DNA of 64,000 nt from Curtobacterium sp. MCLR17_032 (GCF_003234795.2 NZ_CP126268.1:248001-312000), one strand, 5' to 3'. Shown: positions 43,243 through 52,270, counted from the first letter of the stretch. A program made the numbers and translations. Notes: generated by a model not told the origin, from the letters alone.

Positions 43243-44276
43243 CCGACCGGACGCCGGCGCCACGGAAGGCGACCCGACGGGACGTCGCCCGGCTCGCCGG
43301 AGTGAGCGACGCGGTCGTCAGCTACACCTTGAACGGCACGGCGCCGGTCGCCGCCGCGACGGCGGAACGGGTCCTGGCCGCCGTCGAACAGCTCGGCTAC
43401 CGGCCGAACCAGGCCGCACGCGCCCTGCGCTCCGGCTCGGCCGACACGCTCGCCTTCCTGGTGCCGAGCAGCAGCGACCCCGTCTTCACCAACCCGTTCT
43501 TCGGTGAGTACGCGAGCACCCTGGAGGCTGCTGCTCGCGACCGCGGGTACGCCCTGTACACGACGGCCACGTCCTTCCACCCCGACGAGGTGCTCGCCCG
43601 GTTCCGCGAGTTCGCCGCGCGCCAGATCGACGGCGTGCTCGTGCTGGCAGGGGACAAGCCGCTCGACAGCACGGCCCTCGACCGTGTCGGCCTGCCGTGG
43701 ATCGCCCTCAACGTCGCCACCCGGGAACGCGGGGTCGCCAGCCTCGGCACCGACCTCCGCGCGGGGGCGGTCGCAACGACGACGCACCTGCTCGAGCACG
43801 GCCACGGATCCGTCGGGTTCGTCGGTCAGGACGACCCGAGCGAGCCGCGGTACATAGGGTGGCTGCAGGCCTGCGCCGCTGCCGGGGTACCGGCCGGGCC
43901 GTTCGTCGCGGCCGAGGTCACCCGCCCGGGCGGTCGGGACGCCGGGCACCGGATCGTCGACGACCGGTCAGCGCACCCGGGTCGGGCGCCCCGGGCGTTC
44001 TTCGTCGCGTCCGACCGGACCGCGGTGGGTGTGCTGCGGGCCTTCCACGAGCGCGGCGTCCGGGTGCCGGAGGACATCGCGATCGCGTCCTTCGACGGTT
44101 CCTCGGAAGCGGAGTACGCCTGGCCGGGCCTGACCACCTTCCGGCAGCCGGTCGACGAGATGGCGCGGAGTGCGGTCACGCGGCTGCTGGCGACCGACCG
44201 TGACCACGCGCACGAACTGTTCCCCGGCGAGCTCGTCCTCCGACGCTCGTGCGGGTGTCCCGACGCAGGTCGCTGA
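43239..44276 (+). CDS. LacI family transcriptional regulator
   Basis: 345 residues. Helix-turn-helix at about 13-40: RRDVARLAGVSDAVVSYTLN then GTAPVAAATAERVL, and the hinge YRPNQAARALRSG. Sugar-binding core with PSSSDPVFTNPFFGEYASTL and RVPEDIAIASFDG. Start ATG 43239 overlaps the micro-ORF stop. Ended by the hairpin at 44278. Likely controls the oxidoreductase gene next to it, through the sites at 41782 and 41835; it ends RRSCGCP, a common tail. Confidence 0.92.
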   Translation: MTDRTPAPRKATRRDVARLAGVSDAVVSYTLNGTAPVAAATAERVLAAVEQLGYRPNQAARALRSGSADTLAFLVPSSSDPVFTNPFFGEYASTLEAAARDRGYALYTTATSFHPDEVLARFREFAARQIDGVLVLAGDKPLDSTALDRVGLPWIALNVATRERGVASLGTDLRAGAVATTTHLLEHGHGSVGFVGQDDPSEPRYIGWLQACAAAGVPAGPFVAAEVTRPGGRDAGHRIVDDRSAHPGRAPRAFFVASDRTAVGVLRAFHERGVRVPEDIAIASFDGSSEAEYAWPGLTTFRQPVDEMARSAVTRLLATDRDHAHELFPGELVLRRSCGCPDAGR

Positions 44277-44277
44277 C

Positions 44278-44317
44278 GACGGGAGGCGGCCCACCGGACC
44301 GGTGACCGCCTCCCGTC
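44278..44317. terminator. Terminator hairpin with paired GACGGGAGGC
   Basis: Arms 44278-44289 and 44306-44317 are perfectly complementary, with CACCGG-A-CCGGTG in the loop region. Between convergent LacI and aquaporin genes. Same build as 8282-8322. Confidence 0.85.
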
Positions 44318-44338
44318 ATCCGCATGCGGACCGAGCCG

Positions 44339-45130
44339 TCAGTGCCGGTCGCGCCGACGCACGAGGCGGACGACGATGCCCGCGACGACGCCGCCGACGA
44401 TCGGCGCCACGATGAACGCCCACAGCTGCCCGAGCGGCACCGCACCGCCGTAGACCGCGGTCGCGATCGACCGTGCCGGGTTCACCGAGGTGTTGCTGAT
44501 CGGGATGCTGACCAGGTGGATCAGGGTGAGCGTCAGCCCGATGCCGATCGGGGCGAGCGCCTGGTACTCCTGCTTCGCCGTGACGGACAGGATGACGGCG
44601 ACGAAGACACCGGTGAGCACGGCCTCGGCGAGCAGCACGGACCCGAGCCCGAAGCCGCCGGGGCTCGAGGCGCCGAAGCCGTTCGACGCGAAGCCGGAGT
44701 CGACCGCCGCGCTGAACGCGCCCTGCTTGCCGGACAGGACGGCGGCGATGACGCTCGTGGCCGCGAGCCCGCCCAGGACCTGGGACACCAGGTACCCGGG
44801 GACGTGGCGGCCGTCGGTGCGTCCGGCCGCGAGCAGGCCGAGGGTCACCGCGGGGTTGAAGTGGCCACCCGAGATGTGCCCGACGGCGGCGATGCCGGCC
44901 ATCACGGCGAGGCCGAACGCCAGCGCGACACCGAGGAACCCGACACCGGTCTGGTTGTCCGTCGTGCTCGGGAACCCCGCGGTGAACAGCGCCGTACCGA
45001 CACCGCCCAGGACGAGCAGGAAGGTGCCGAAGAACTCGGCCAGGTACCGGGCACCGGGGGACCAGGCGGCAGCGTCTTCTCGGCGCTGCTCGGAGGTCGA
45101 CGTGCTGACGGGTTCACGATCGCGGGCCAC
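44339..45130 (-). CDS. Aquaporin (MIP family)
   Basis: 263 residues, six membrane helices plus a 25-residue cytoplasmic head. Both pore motifs are present: SGGHFNPAVTLGLL and SNTSVNPARSIATAVYGG. The second-half filter SVNPARS with an AqpZ-like LIHLVSIPISNTS loop fits a water channel more than a glycerol facilitator. Small protein gene upstream on the same strand. Confidence 0.93.
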   Translation of the reverse strand: MARDREPVSTSTSEQRREDAAAWSPGARYLAEFFGTFLLVLGGVGTALFTAGFPSTTDNQTGVGFLGVALAFGLAVMAGIAAVGHISGGHFNPAVTLGLLAAGRTDGRHVPGYLVSQVLGGLAATSVIAAVLSGKQGAFSAAVDSGFASNGFGASSPGGFGLGSVLLAEAVLTGVFVAVILSVTAKQEYQALAPIGIGLTLTLIHLVSIPISNTSVNPARSIATAVYGGAVPLGQLWAFIVAPIVGGVVAGIVVRLVRRRDRH

Positions 45131-45188
45131 GGGCGTTCCTCTCGCTGGTCTCTCGGTGCTGTGCGGTGTGGTGTTCTTCTGGGGGCGG

Positions 45189-45389
45189 TCAGCGGCGGTT
45201 GCGGGCGGCCTTCACGAGCTTCTTGCCGAGCTTCTTGCGTCCCTTGCGGGCGCGGGGGTCGTTCCAGATCCGGCGGGCGGTCTCGCGCTTCGACGACCCG
45301 CCGTTCTTGACGACCGGTCGGTTGGACCGGGAGCCCAGGAAGAAGCCGATGAGGGTGATCACACCGGTGACGATGAGGCGGTTGCGCAT
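45189..45389 (-). CDS. Small basic membrane protein
   Basis: 66 residues. One membrane helix (LIVTGVITLIGFFLGS) then a Lys/Arg-rich tail NDPRARKGRKKLGKKLVKAA. Such proteins are common near Asp23 genes in actinobacteria, and a membrane-associated accessory role is likely. AGGAG 9 bases before ATG 45389. The longer frame upstream is not supported. Confidence 0.75.
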   Translation of the reverse strand: MRNRLIVTGVITLIGFFLGSRSNRPVVKNGGSSKRETARRIWNDPRARKGRKKLGKKLVKAARNRR

Positions 45390-45473
45390 GGGGGTACTCC
45401 TTGTCGGTGGTGCTCCGAGCACGGCCGGTCGGCCGGTCCCGCGTCACCCGGTCGCTCGACCGCGGTGGGGGTC

Positions 45474-45500
45474 GGGGCGGCACCGTCGTGGTGCCGCCCC
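45474..45500 (-). terminator. Hairpin terminator after the Asp23 gene
   Basis: GGGGCGGCACC (45474-45484) pairs perfectly with 45490-45500, loop 5 bases, just past the stop at 45511 on the minus strand. Confidence 0.75.
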
Positions 45501-45510
45501 GCGTGCGCGG

Positions 45511-45966
45511 CTACTCGACCCGCGATTCCTTCTTGTCGTCGTCGTTGTCGTCGTCACCCGGGATGTGGACGTCCTGGATCGTGACGTTGACCTCGGCGAC
45601 CTCCATGCCGACGATCTGCTCCAGTGCACGGGAGACCGACGAGCGGACGCCCTCGGCGACCTGCTGCAGCTTCACCGGGTACTCGGCGACGATGGTGATG
45701 TCGGCGGCGACCTGCTTCTCGCCGACCTCGACCTTGACGCCCTGACCCAGGTCGCGCTGGCCGATGGCGTCGCGGATCGCGCCGATGGCACGGGCTGCGC
45801 CGCCACCGAGCGAGTGCACGCCGTTGACCTCGCGGGCGGCGATGCCGGCGACCTTCGAGACGACGGTGTCGTCGATGACGGTCTTGCCCGTCGCGGCGTG
45901 GCTGCCGGTGTTCGCCCCGGACTTGCTGGTGGCGAGGGTGTTGGGGGTGGTCGTGGTGTCGGCCAT
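45511..45966 (-). CDS. Asp23/Gls24 family envelope stress protein
   Basis: 151 residues. Core VIDDTVVSKVAGIAAREVNG then VHSLGGG and VKVEVGEKQVAADITIVAEY, and the ending SRALEQIVGMEVAEVNVTIQ is the full Asp23 pattern. The tail GDDDNDDDKKESRVE is acidic. Asp23 coats the inner membrane face in staphylococci, usually with an AmaP-type partner. GGAGACAGC upstream of ATG 45966 supplies a Shine-Dalgarno. Divergent from a sigma/Asp23 operon. Confidence 0.93.
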   Translation of the reverse strand: MADTTTTPNTLATSKSGANTGSHAATGKTVIDDTVVSKVAGIAAREVNGVHSLGGGAARAIGAIRDAIGQRDLGQGVKVEVGEKQVAADITIVAEYPVKLQQVAEGVRSSVSRALEQIVGMEVAEVNVTIQDVHIPGDDDNDDDKKESRVE

Positions 45967-46188
45967 TGCTGTCTCCTTCCGAGTGGCCCGCCGGGCGTTC
46001 CCAGCGGGTGCTGTTCACGGATGAGACGGGCTGGAGAGGACGATCGTCACGGCCGTGTCACGACTTCCAGCAGCGTTCCAGGAAGTGCGTCAACCGGCTG
46101 GCTCCTTGTCCCCCGGTGCCCGGATCGAGCCGTACGGACATTCGGGAAGCGGCTCCCGCTCTTCGCCGACCGACGCGACCGAGTGGGG

Positions 46189-46443
46189 TCAGAGCGCGCT
46201 GAGGTCGTGGCCGTCCAGGGCGTCGTTCCAGGTGGTGCGTCCCTTCTGCTCCTCGGCCACGTGGAGTCCGCCGTGCCCCTGCTGCAGCCCGCAGTGCCAG
46301 CGGTCGAAGCGGCTCGGGCAGCGCTCGTCGTCATGCGGTGCCGGGCCTCCGAGGGGCGGTTCGTGGTTCGTGGCGTCGGGTGCTTCGTCGGGCGCGTCGC
46401 GGGGTGTCTCGAGCCGGGGATCGGCGGTCGAACGGTCGTGCAT
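46189..46443 (-). CDS. Small zinc-ribbon-like hypothetical protein
   Basis: 84 residues. The C-terminal motif DERCPSRFDRWHCGLQQGHG then GLHVAEEQKGRTTW has the Cys...Cys-Gly-Leu...Gly-His-x-G-x-His pattern seen in many small actinobacterial proteins and is probably a zinc site. The first 45 residues are Pro/Asp-rich and likely disordered. AGGAAG Shine-Dalgarno before ATG 46443. Divergent from the sigma factor. Confidence 0.7.
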   Translation of the reverse strand: MHDRSTADPRLETPRDAPDEAPDATNHEPPLGGPAPHDDERCPSRFDRWHCGLQQGHGGLHVAEEQKGRTTWNDALDGHDLSAL

Positions 46444-46618
46444 CGTCTGCTTCCTGTCGTGCGGTCCTCCAGTAGGACGAGTCGAGCGGGCGTTCCGTCA
46501 CGAACCCGGTGCACGCAGGCGCGTCGGGGGATGACGGTGCATGCTCGGATGCGGCCGTCGACCCGCAACGGACGCGGCCTTGAGGACCTCGGATGGTCCC
46601 GGAGACCGGAAGGTGAGG

Positions 46619-47176
46619 ATGACCGACGACGACCCGCTCGGCCGCGCCGACGACTCGACGCTCGTCGTCCGTGCCGCCGACGGCGACGTGCCCGCGTTCG
46701 CGGTCCTCGCCCGCCGACACGGGCCGCTGATGCGCGTCTACGCCGAGCAGATGCTCGGGTCGAACGTCGAGTCCGACGACGTCGTGCAGGAGTCGTTCCT
46801 CACCGGGTGGCGTCGACTGTCCGACCTCGACACACCCGCCCACTTCCGGCCGTGGATGATGCAGATCGTCACCCGCAAGGCCATCGACCGCCTCCGCCGA
46901 CGTCGGCACCACGACGACGTCGACGACCTGCAGCAGTCCGCCGACCCAGCACAGAGCCCGGAGCGTATCGTCGAGGCGCGGCTGCAGCTCGACGCGATGT
47001 GGGCTGCGCTGGACCGGCTCCCTGCCGACCAGCGTCGCTGCTGGCTGTTGCGGGAGACAGCCGGGTACAGCTACCAGGAGATCAGCGAAGCGCTCGAGCT
47101 GCCGGTCTCGACGGTCCGAGGGCTCCTCGCTCGGGCGCGGCAGTTCCTGCTCCGGGAGATGGAGGCGTGGCGATGA
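46619..47176 (+). CDS. ECF sigma factor
   Basis: 185 residues. Region 2: HGPLMRVYAEQMLGSNVESD then DVVQESFLTGWRRLSDLD; region 4: LPADQRRCWLLRETAGYSYQ then EISEALELPVSTVRGLLARA. ATG 46619 follows AAGGTGAGG. ATGA overlap with the following Asp23-type gene, the usual place of an anti-sigma factor. Probably drives this envelope stress module. Confidence 0.92.
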   Translation: MTDDDPLGRADDSTLVVRAADGDVPAFAVLARRHGPLMRVYAEQMLGSNVESDDVVQESFLTGWRRLSDLDTPAHFRPWMMQIVTRKAIDRLRRRRHHDDVDDLQQSADPAQSPERIVEARLQLDAMWAALDRLPADQRRCWLLRETAGYSYQEISEALELPVSTVRGLLARARQFLLREMEAWR

Positions 47177-47775
47177 GCGACGACGACCAGACCCTGCCCG
47201 CTGACGCCATGCCCGCCGACGCCGACCTCGACGGCCACACCTTCGACGAGCTCGCCGACTACCTGGACCGCGGTCGGACCCCGCGTGACCCCGACATCGA
47301 GTCCTCGGCCGCCTGCCGTCTGGCGCTGTCCAACATGCAGCGCCTCCGCGAGCTGTCGATCGGCGCCATGCAGCGACGCGGCGACACGGACCCCGACCCC
47401 GACCGTGAGAACCGCTGGATCGACGGCCTGCTCGCCACCATCCGGGCCGAGATCACCTCCGGCCGCGACGTCCCCGTCAGCCACCCGGACCCCCGGCTGC
47501 GGCTCACCCTCACCGAGGCGGCCGTCCGCAACCTGGTCCGTCGCGCCGGCGACACCACCGGCGGCATCGTGATGGGACGCTGCACCCTGACCGGTGACGT
47601 CTCGACCCCGGGTTCGCCGGTCACGGTCGAACTGACCGCGGCGATCGCGTACGGGCAGGTCGCCGACCAGACGGCCGAGCGACTCCGCCGACGGGTCGCG
47701 GACGTGCTCGCCCGGCACACCGAACTCGTCATCGAGCAGATCGACGTCACCTTCGACGACGTCTACGTCCCCTAG
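47173..47775 (+). CDS. Asp23/Gls24-type protein, possible anti-sigma factor
   Basis: 200 residues. The first half reads FDELADYLDRGRTPRDPDIE then SSAACRLALSNMQRLRELSI, like the N-terminal helices of ECF anti-sigma proteins. The second half (about 95-200) is Asp23-like: LTLTEAAVRNLVRRAGDTTG, VTVELTAAIAYGQVADQTAE and LVIEQIDVTFDDVYVP. Coupled to the sigma gene by ATGA. Binding of the sigma factor by its first half is inferred from position. Confidence 0.82.
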   Translation: MSDDDQTLPADAMPADADLDGHTFDELADYLDRGRTPRDPDIESSAACRLALSNMQRLRELSIGAMQRRGDTDPDPDRENRWIDGLLATIRAEITSGRDVPVSHPDPRLRLTLTEAAVRNLVRRAGDTTGGIVMGRCTLTGDVSTPGSPVTVELTAAIAYGQVADQTAERLRRRVADVLARHTELVIEQIDVTFDDVYVP

Positions 47776-47783
47776 GAGCACCC

Positions 47784-48155
47784 GTGTCCGACGACCGCGA
47801 GCTGTCCCGCCGCCTGACCGACCTCGCCCGTGCGACCGACGGCGTCAGCCACGTGTTCCCGGCGCAGTCGCTCGTGCAGGTCGCGGCCGACGCCGTCGCC
47901 GCCCAGCTGGAGATCCGCGACCCGGGCACGATGGTGGACGTGCACCGCGGCAGCGGTGCGGTGCGGATCACCGCCGAGGTCGCGGTCGACGGCGCCCGCC
48001 CGGCGACGGAGACCGTCCGCGAGGTCGGCGAACGCATCCGTTCCGTCGTGGACGCCGAGCCCGGCCCCCGACCGGACACCATCACGGTCGTCGTGCGGCT
48101 CGTCGAGGACACCGTCGGGATCACGGCGGACGACGTCGCGGCCGACCTGGTCTGA
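47784..48155 (+). CDS. Hypothetical protein of the Asp23 operon
   Basis: 123 residues. DRELSRRLTDLARATDGVSH then VFPAQSLVQVAADAVAAQLE, and the ending TITVVVRLVEDTVGITADDV, are alpha-beta. Resembles a truncated Asp23 half (the pattern SGAVRITAEVAVDGARPATE is close), so it could be a third paralogue. GTG 47784 with AGGAG upstream, 8 bases after the previous stop. Confidence 0.75.
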   Translation: MSDDRELSRRLTDLARATDGVSHVFPAQSLVQVAADAVAAQLEIRDPGTMVDVHRGSGAVRITAEVAVDGARPATETVREVGERIRSVVDAEPGPRPDTITVVVRLVEDTVGITADDVAADLV

Positions 48156-48215
48156 CGACGGACCCACCGAGGGCACGGTCGCGGCCGGGACGCACGGCTC
48201 GCTAGGGTCGGGCGC

Positions 48216-49064
48216 ATGAGCACCGACCACGTCGACGTCGACTGGGAGCACGCCCGCGACACGAACCGCGCCAACTGGGACGACCGCGTGCCGATCCACG
48301 AGGGTGCCTACGGGCTCGACGCCTACGCCGACCCGGCACACCGTTCCGACGTCGTCCGGCAGGACCTCCCGGTGCTCACCCCGTGGCTGCCGGGTGGTTC
48401 GCTCGCCGGACTCGACCTGTGCCACCTGCAGTGCCACATCGGTACCGACACCGTCTCGCTCGCCCGGGAGGGTGCCCGCGTCACCGGCGTCGACTTCTCC
48501 CATCCGGCGCTGGTGTCCGCCGCCGCCCTGGCCGAGCGAGCCGGCGTCGACGTCACCTGGGTGGAGACCGACGTCCTCGACGCCCGGGCCGCGGTCGCCG
48601 GGGACTTCGACGTCGTCTACACGAGCATCGGCACGATCTGTTGGCTGGCGGACCTCGACCGGTGGGCGGCGCAGGTCGCCGGACTGCTCCGACCCGGCGG
48701 CGTCTTCTTCATCCGCGACGGCCACCCGGCCCTGTTCGCGCTCGACGAGAACGCCGACGAGCTGGTCACCCGGCACCGGTACTTCCCGGACGGCACCGCC
48801 CAGCAGTGGGACGACGCCAGCACCTACGCGGGCGAGGGCACGGTCGCGCGGACCCGGACCTACGAGTGGCCGCACCCGCTGTCCGAGATCGTGAACGCCC
48901 TGCTCGGTGCCGGCCTGCGCCTCCGCCGACTCGACGAGGGCCGCACGCTGCCGTGGCGGTTCAGCCCGCGGATGGAGCAGGCGGCGGACGGCGACTGGGT
49001 CTGGCCCGCTGCGGACCGAGACCGCATCCCGACCACCTTCACCATCGTCGCCACCCGCGACTGA
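48216..49064 (+). CDS. Class I SAM-dependent methyltransferase
   Basis: 282 residues. SAM site LAGLDLCHLQCHIGTDTVSL then AREGARVTGVDFSHPALVSA; the LDLCHLQCHIG form is typical of a subfamily with Cys/His near motif I. Post-motif III region GGVFFIRDGHPALFALDE. Leaderless: TAGGGT at 48203-48208, 7 bases before ATG 48216. Substrate unknown; not part of the Asp23 operon by this promoter. Confidence 0.88.
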   Translation: MSTDHVDVDWEHARDTNRANWDDRVPIHEGAYGLDAYADPAHRSDVVRQDLPVLTPWLPGGSLAGLDLCHLQCHIGTDTVSLAREGARVTGVDFSHPALVSAAALAERAGVDVTWVETDVLDARAAVAGDFDVVYTSIGTICWLADLDRWAAQVAGLLRPGGVFFIRDGHPALFALDENADELVTRHRYFPDGTAQQWDDASTYAGEGTVARTRTYEWPHPLSEIVNALLGAGLRLRRLDEGRTLPWRFSPRMEQAADGDWVWPAADRDRIPTTFTIVATRD

Positions 49065-49144
49065 GCTGCCGGCAGGACCGCCCTCAGCAGGCCACCCGCG
49101 GGCGCGACCCGTCCCACGAAAGTTTTCCGATCCTCCCGTCCGGC

Positions 49145-49174
49145 TTGTCCAGGCCACCCGCCCGTCCGTAGCGT
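49145..49174 (+). promoter_or_regulatory. Promoter of the oxidoreductase-ThuA operon
   Basis: -35 TTGTCC (49145-49150), spacer 18, -10 TAGCGT (49169-49174). Same -10 and spacing as the LacI promoter at 55317-55346. GAAAGTTTTC (49119-49128) just upstream is a small palindrome. Confidence 0.6.
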
Positions 49175-49207
49175 CGACGGCGGACGCACGATGCGAGGGA
49201 GCATGCG

Positions 49208-50401
49208 ATGACGGATGACCGGTTGCGGGTCGCGATGGTGGGCCACGGCTTCATGGGAGCCGCCCACTCACAGGCCTGGCGGGTCGCGCCGCGGTTCTTC
49301 CCGCTCGACCGCGAACCCGAGATGACCGTCGTCGTCGGACGCGACCCCGAGCGCACCGAGGCCGCCCGCGCCCGCTTCGGGTGGCAGCGTGCCGAGACCG
49401 ACTGGCGCCGCGTCGTCGAGGACCCGGACATCGACGTCGTCGACGTCTGCTCGCCCGGCTCCTCGCACGTCGAGGTCGCGATCGCGGCCCTGGAGGCCGG
49501 CAAACACGTCCTCTGCGAGAAGCCGCTCGCCAACACCGTCGCCGAGGCGGAGGCCATGGTCGCCGCCGCCGAGTCGGCCGCCGCGCGCGGGATCCGCTCG
49601 ATGGTCGGCTTCAGCTACCGGCGCGTTCCGGCCCTGGCGTTCGCCCGCCAGCTCGTGCAGGCCGGCCGGATCGGCGAGGTCCGCCACGCCCGCGCGCTCT
49701 ACCTGCAGGACTGGCTCACCGACGCCGACGGTCCGATGACGTGGCGGTTGGACGCCTCGCTCGCCGGGTCCGGCTCACTCGGTGACATCGGCGCGCACGC
49801 CGTGGACCTGGTCGAACACATCACCGGCGCCACGCTCGCCTCCGTCAGCGGCACGCTCGAGACGTTCGTGCACGAGCGCCCGCTGCTCGCCGACGGCGTC
49901 GGCCTGTCCGGCACCGCCTCGGACCAGCGCGGACAGGTCACCGTGGACGACGCCGCCTGGTTCACGGGTCGACTGACGGGAGGCGCGGCTCGGCCGGGCG
50001 GGACCGTCGCCACGTTCGAGGCCACCCGGTACGCGACCGGGCGGAAGAACGGTCTGACCATCGAGATCAGCGGGTCCACCGGGGCGATCGCCTTCGACCT
50101 CGAGGCGATGAACGAACTCCGCGTGTACGACACGACCGCGCCGGCGGGGGAGCAGGGGTTCCGCCGGGTCCTCGTCACCGAGCCGGAGCACCCGTACATG
50201 GCGAACTGGTGGCCGACCGGGCACCCGATCGGCTACGAGCACACGTTCGTGCACGAGGTCGTCGACTTCGTCACCGCGATCACCGGCGGGCAGCAGCCCG
50301 AGCCGTCCTTCGCCGTGGGGTTGCACGTGCAGGACGTCCTGGACGCCGTACAGCGGAGCGCGGCCGACGGCAGCGCCTGGACCCCGATCCCCACCCGATG
50401 A
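49208..50401 (+). CDS. Gfo/Idh/MocA family oxidoreductase (first)
   Basis: 397 residues. Rossmann motif VAMVGHGFMGAAHSQAW and the conserved GKHVLCEKPLANTVAEAEAM with the EKP Lys. Substrate region SLGDIGAHAVDLVEHITG carries the Asp-His pair of the family. Heads an operon oxidoreductase-ThuA-oxidoreductase that resembles ThuAB-type disaccharide or sugar-acid modules. GAGGGAG Shine-Dalgarno, ATG 49208. Contains one GACGGGAGGC motif (49975-49984). Confidence 0.93.
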   Translation: MTDDRLRVAMVGHGFMGAAHSQAWRVAPRFFPLDREPEMTVVVGRDPERTEAARARFGWQRAETDWRRVVEDPDIDVVDVCSPGSSHVEVAIAALEAGKHVLCEKPLANTVAEAEAMVAAAESAAARGIRSMVGFSYRRVPALAFARQLVQAGRIGEVRHARALYLQDWLTDADGPMTWRLDASLAGSGSLGDIGAHAVDLVEHITGATLASVSGTLETFVHERPLLADGVGLSGTASDQRGQVTVDDAAWFTGRLTGGAARPGGTVATFEATRYATGRKNGLTIEISGSTGAIAFDLEAMNELRVYDTTAPAGEQGFRRVLVTEPEHPYMANWWPTGHPIGYEHTFVHEVVDFVTAITGGQQPEPSFAVGLHVQDVLDAVQRSAADGSAWTPIPTR

Positions 50402-50436
50402 CCTTCCCTTCCCCCGATCCGCAAGGAGCACCTCCC

Positions 50437-51129
50437 GTGCAACGCCAGGCACTCGTCGTCCGCGGCGGTTGGGACGGGCACATGCCCGTCGAGACCACCG
50501 AGCTGTTCATCCCCTTCCTCCGCGAGCACGGGTTCGACGTCCGCGTCGAGGAGGGCACCGCCGTCTACGCCGACCAGTCCGTGATGGACACGATCGACCT
50601 CGTCGTGCAGGTGAACACCATGTCGACCATCGCGAAGGAGGAGTTCGACGGCCTGCAGCGCGCCGTCCTCGCCGGCACCGGGATGGCCGGCTGGCACGGC
50701 GGCATCGCCGACTCGTACCGGGACAACGCCGACTACCTCCACATGATCGGCGGCCAGTTCGCCCACCACGCGGGCAAACACCCGGACGAGCGGGTGGGCG
50801 AGCAGTCCGACAACTACATCCCCTACACGGTGCACGTCACCGACCTCGGCCGCGAGCACCCGATCATGCAGGGCATCGACGACTTCGACCTGGTCAGCGA
50901 GCAGTACTGGGTGCTCAGCGACGAGTACGACGACGTCCTCGCCACCACCACCCAGGAGGCCCGTGCCTGGGACGCGTGGAACCGTCCCGTGACCTCGCCC
51001 GCGATCTGGACCCGGCAGTGGGGCCAGGGGCGCATCTTCGTCTCGGCGCCCGGGCACCGGATCGAGATCGTCGAGTCGCAGCCGGTCCGCACCATCATCG
51101 AGCGTGGCCTGCTGTGGGCAGCCCGATGA
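50437..51129 (+). CDS. ThuA-like protein (trehalose utilisation fold)
   Basis: 230 residues. ThuA proteins have a class I glutamine amidotransferase-like fold without the catalytic Cys; seen here as QALVVRGGWDGHMPVETTEL and AGTGMAGWHGGIADSYRDNA. In Rhizobium ThuA acts with ThuB (Gfo type) in 3-keto-disaccharide metabolism. The start GTG 50437 has AAGGAG 9 bases upstream; ATG 50398 overlaps the previous stop and would add 13 residues. Confidence 0.88.
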   Translation: MQRQALVVRGGWDGHMPVETTELFIPFLREHGFDVRVEEGTAVYADQSVMDTIDLVVQVNTMSTIAKEEFDGLQRAVLAGTGMAGWHGGIADSYRDNADYLHMIGGQFAHHAGKHPDERVGEQSDNYIPYTVHVTDLGREHPIMQGIDDFDLVSEQYWVLSDEYDDVLATTTQEARAWDAWNRPVTSPAIWTRQWGQGRIFVSAPGHRIEIVESQPVRTIIERGLLWAAR

Positions 51130-52241
51130 GCGCCGGGGTCGAAGGTGGTGCCGGACCTCGTGCCACCGCACCGCTGCGGGTCGGGATGGTCGGGGTCGGG
51201 AACATCAGCAAGCAGTACCTCGAGCAGTTCCCGTCGTTGCCGGACCTGCGGCTCACCGCGGTCGCCGACCTTGACACCGCCCGGGCAGCAGCCGTCGCCG
51301 ACGAACAGGGTGTCCAGGCGCTCGGCGTCGACGAGCTGCTGGCGTCCCCGGACGTCGACGTCGTCCTCAACCTGACGATCCCCGCCGCCCACGCCGACGT
51401 CGCCACCCGGGCACTCGCCGCGGGCAAGCACGTCTACGGCGAGAAGCCGCTGGCCCTGACCACCGCCGAGGCCGAGCCGGTCCTCGCCGCCGCCCACGCC
51501 GCGGGTCTGCGGGTCGGCAGCGCCCCGGACACCGTGCTCGGCACCGGGATCCAGACCGCCCGCGCTGCGATCGACGCCGGCCGCATCGGCACCCCGGTCG
51601 CCGCCGCGGTGTCCTGGAGTGCTCCGGGCCACGAACTCTGGCACCCCGCACCGGGCTTCTACTACCAGCCGGGCGGCGGCCCGCTGCTCGACATGGGCCC
51701 GTACTACCTGACGAGCCTCGTCACGTTCTTCGGCTCCGTGGTGCGGGTCAGCGGCAGCACGACCCGGTCGACGCGGCAGCGGACCGTCGCCACCGGGCCG
51801 AACGCCGGGCAGGTCCTGCCGGTCGACGTGGACACGCACGTCGTCGCGGTCCTGGAACACGAGGACGGCGTCGTCTCCACGATCACGCTGTCGTTCGAGG
51901 TGTGGGCGACCGAGTCCCCGCTGTTCGAGGTGCACGGCACCGCCGGATCGCTGTCGGTCGCCGACCCGAACCGGTTCTCGGACCCGACCCGCATCGCCAC
52001 CGCCGAGGACCGGACCTTCCAGGAGCTCCCCGTCCTCGCCGGTCACCGCGACGCCGGGCGCGGGGTGGGCCTGGCTGACATGGCGCGGGCGATCGCCTCG
52101 GGGCAGCCGCACCGGGCCTCGGGCGAGCTGGCGTTCCACGTGCTCGACGTCATGGAGTCGATCGCGACCGCGGGGCGGGAGCGAACCGTCGTCGAGGTGG
52201 CGAGTCGGGCCTCCCGGCCGGCGGCGGTCCCGCTGGGGTAG
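51126..52241 (+). CDS. Gfo/Idh/MocA family oxidoreductase (second)
   Basis: 371 residues. LRVGMVGVGNISKQYLEQFP and GKHVYGEKPLALTTAEAEPV are the nucleotide and EKP motifs. The substrate part PGGGPLLDMGPYYLTSLVTF has the family Asp. ATGA overlap with ThuA. The last residues ASRASRPAAVPLG lie over a near match to the GCCTCCCGTC motif. With its neighbours it probably oxidises a sugar at C3 and processes the keto product. Confidence 0.93.
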   Translation: MSAGVEGGAGPRATAPLRVGMVGVGNISKQYLEQFPSLPDLRLTAVADLDTARAAAVADEQGVQALGVDELLASPDVDVVLNLTIPAAHADVATRALAAGKHVYGEKPLALTTAEAEPVLAAAHAAGLRVGSAPDTVLGTGIQTARAAIDAGRIGTPVAAAVSWSAPGHELWHPAPGFYYQPGGGPLLDMGPYYLTSLVTFFGSVVRVSGSTTRSTRQRTVATGPNAGQVLPVDVDTHVVAVLEHEDGVVSTITLSFEVWATESPLFEVHGTAGSLSVADPNRFSDPTRIATAEDRTFQELPVLAGHRDAGRGVGLADMARAIASGQPHRASGELAFHVLDVMESIATAGRERTVVEVASRASRPAAVPLG

Positions 52242-52270
52242 TCGGCGCGCGGTGGCGGCTCCGCGAGGCT

